NCBI GenBank assembly: GCA_046735215.1
Contig: JBKPSV010000354.1
Location: 1-5,722 of the forward strand
Source: JAMXLO01 sp046735215
GTDB taxonomy: Bacteria > Pseudomonadota > Alphaproteobacteria > Acetobacterales > Acetobacteraceae
DNA: 5,722 nt
Reading direction: 5' to 3'
The notes under the pieces: model-generated
The model's input: the letters and a program-made list of their open reading frames with translations, nothing else
Told to the model about the DNA's origin: nothing
Database searches by the model: none
Shown here: one piece after another, positions 5,316 to 5,722 of the stretch
Layout of the letters: each line of letters starts with the position of its first letter
How positions within the stretch are numbered: position 1 is the first letter of the stretch
Position numbers and translations under genes: made by a program

Positions 5316-5614
5316 TCCGTCTCGCCTGCGCGGGGCTTGCGCTCATCGTCATGGCCGCCGCCCCTGCCCCCTTGCCGCTGCCGCCGATCCCACCTGCCCA
5401 ACCGCCACGCGAGCAACTTGCCCCGACGCCCGACCGGGCTGCTCAGGCGCCGTGGGTGCCGCCGACGGATGGCGTGCGGGTCCGGCCACAAGACTTTCGG
5501 GCGCAACTGCTCACGCAGGGCCTTGGCTACACCCCGGGGTCGCAATTTCAGAGCAGCGAAGACAAGCGCCCGATCCAGACACCCGGAGTGAGTGTGCAGG
5601 TGCCGCTACAATAG
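5312..5614 (+). CDS. Putative secreted Pro-rich protein of unknown function (100 aa)
   Basis: The start is the ATG in the ATGA overlap with the Nudix stop (5312-5315), which implies translational coupling. Earlier in-frame ATGs inside the Nudix gene would add a basic, non-signal sequence and are unlikely. Residues 1-17 (MIRLACAGLALIVMAAA) form a short signal peptide with an Arg, a hydrophobic core and small residues for cleavage. A Pro-rich linker follows (18-51), then a compact non-repetitive C-terminal segment (52-100: DGVRVRPQDFRAQLLTQG, LGYTPGSQF, ending TPGVSVQVPLQ) that looks like the conserved functional part. The lone Cys6 sits inside the hydrophobic core and is not a convincing lipobox. 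I do not recognise the family. Expected location is the periplasm or envelope. Confidence 0.72.
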   Translation: MIRLACAGLALIVMAAAPAPLPLPPIPPAQPPREQLAPTPDRAAQAPWVPPTDGVRVRPQDFRAQLLTQGLGYTPGSQFQSSEDKRPIQTPGVSVQVPLQ

Positions 5615-5621
5615 TACCGAC

Positions 5622-5662
5622 TGATCCAGATCAACTCCGCGGTCGCGGTTACAGCGTATAAG
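5622..5662 (+). promoter_or_regulatory. Possible promoter/operator region of the last gene
   Basis: Two spaced palindromes, TGATC-CA-GATCA (5622-5633) and CCGCG-GT-CGCGG (5637-5648), lie just upstream of a -10-like TATAAG (5657-5662). There is no good -35 at 16-18 nt. The layout, symmetric sites beside a -10-like hexamer 37 nt ahead of a start codon, would suit a regulated promoter, but each element is short and the call is tentative. Confidence 0.25.
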
Positions 5663-5699
5663 AAGCGATCAGACCGTCATGCAGGGGAGGATACCGTCA

Positions 5700-5722
5700 A
5701 TGGCTCTCAAGGACCTGTTGGT
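5700..5722 (+). CDS. Start of a gene, possibly universal stress protein (partial)
   Basis: Only the first eight residues, MALKDLLV, are inside the window (the last codon is cut but GTN is always Val). The start is well supported: a strong GGGGAGG lies 9 nt upstream of the ATG. MALKDLLV/MALKDILV openings are common in alphaproteobacterial universal stress proteins (UspA family), where this segment is the first beta strand. Eight residues cannot prove the family, so treat the name as a lead. The region just upstream holds two short palindromes and a TATAAG box. Confidence 0.5.

Noticed and set aside
1..5722. CRISPR array, tRNA, rRNA, insertion sequence
   Set aside because: No regularly spaced repeats, no tRNA-like cloverleaf, no transposase and no terminal inverted repeats with target duplications were seen by eye.

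Overview
The window is GC-rich, densely coding bacterial DNA with a strong preference for G or C at third codon positions. Four things suggest an alphaproteobacterium, possibly of the Acetobacteraceae or wider Rhodospirillales: the PAS-7-type hybrid kinase, the zinc-ribbon Nudix protein with a GYLEHGE/REAWEEAR box, the eukaryote-like icd remnant, and the MALKDLLV start at the right edge. This placement is inference from protein style; there is no rRNA or other marker.

Left part, leftward transcription (about 1-925): a compact VapBC-type toxin-antitoxin pair. An AbrB/SpoVT-fold antitoxin overlaps the start of a PIN-domain VapC toxin by 4 bases (ATGA). Upstream is an AT-rich patch with a 16-bp near-palindrome that could be the autoregulatory operator. 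Downstream are a small hairpin followed by a T tract (a candidate terminator) and a second, larger hairpin.

Between the antitoxin and the kinase (1011-1254, minus strand) lies an unmarked pseudogene. It is the first ~80 codons of an NADP-dependent isocitrate dehydrogenase (icd), with at least four small deletions and no remainder in the window. It abuts the vapBC region, so the locus looks like a site of decay and rearrangement. The antitoxin frame stays open into this remnant, so its longest possible start (1013) is misleading.

Centre (about 1398-4427, rightward): one large membrane-bound hybrid sensor histidine kinase with the order TM - periplasmic Cache-like sensor - TM - PAS - HisKA - HATPase - receiver - HPt. 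It carries a complete His-Asp-His relay but no output domain, so a separate response regulator is needed and none is visible here. Its G1 ATP-lid motif and HPt motif are non-canonical.

Right part (4446-5722, rightward): a possible small Ser/Ala/Pro-rich protein, a zinc-ribbon Nudix hydrolase, a 100-residue putative secreted Pro-rich protein whose start overlaps the Nudix stop by 4 bases, and the first eight codons of a gene that may encode a universal stress protein, preceded by a good Shine-Dalgarno and two short palindromes. The Nudix/secreted-protein pair is probably one transcription unit. No function is evident for either small protein.

I do not see a clearly new biological system here. 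The most notable items are the unannotated icd remnant beside vapBC and the uncharacterised secreted protein coupled to the Nudix gene.
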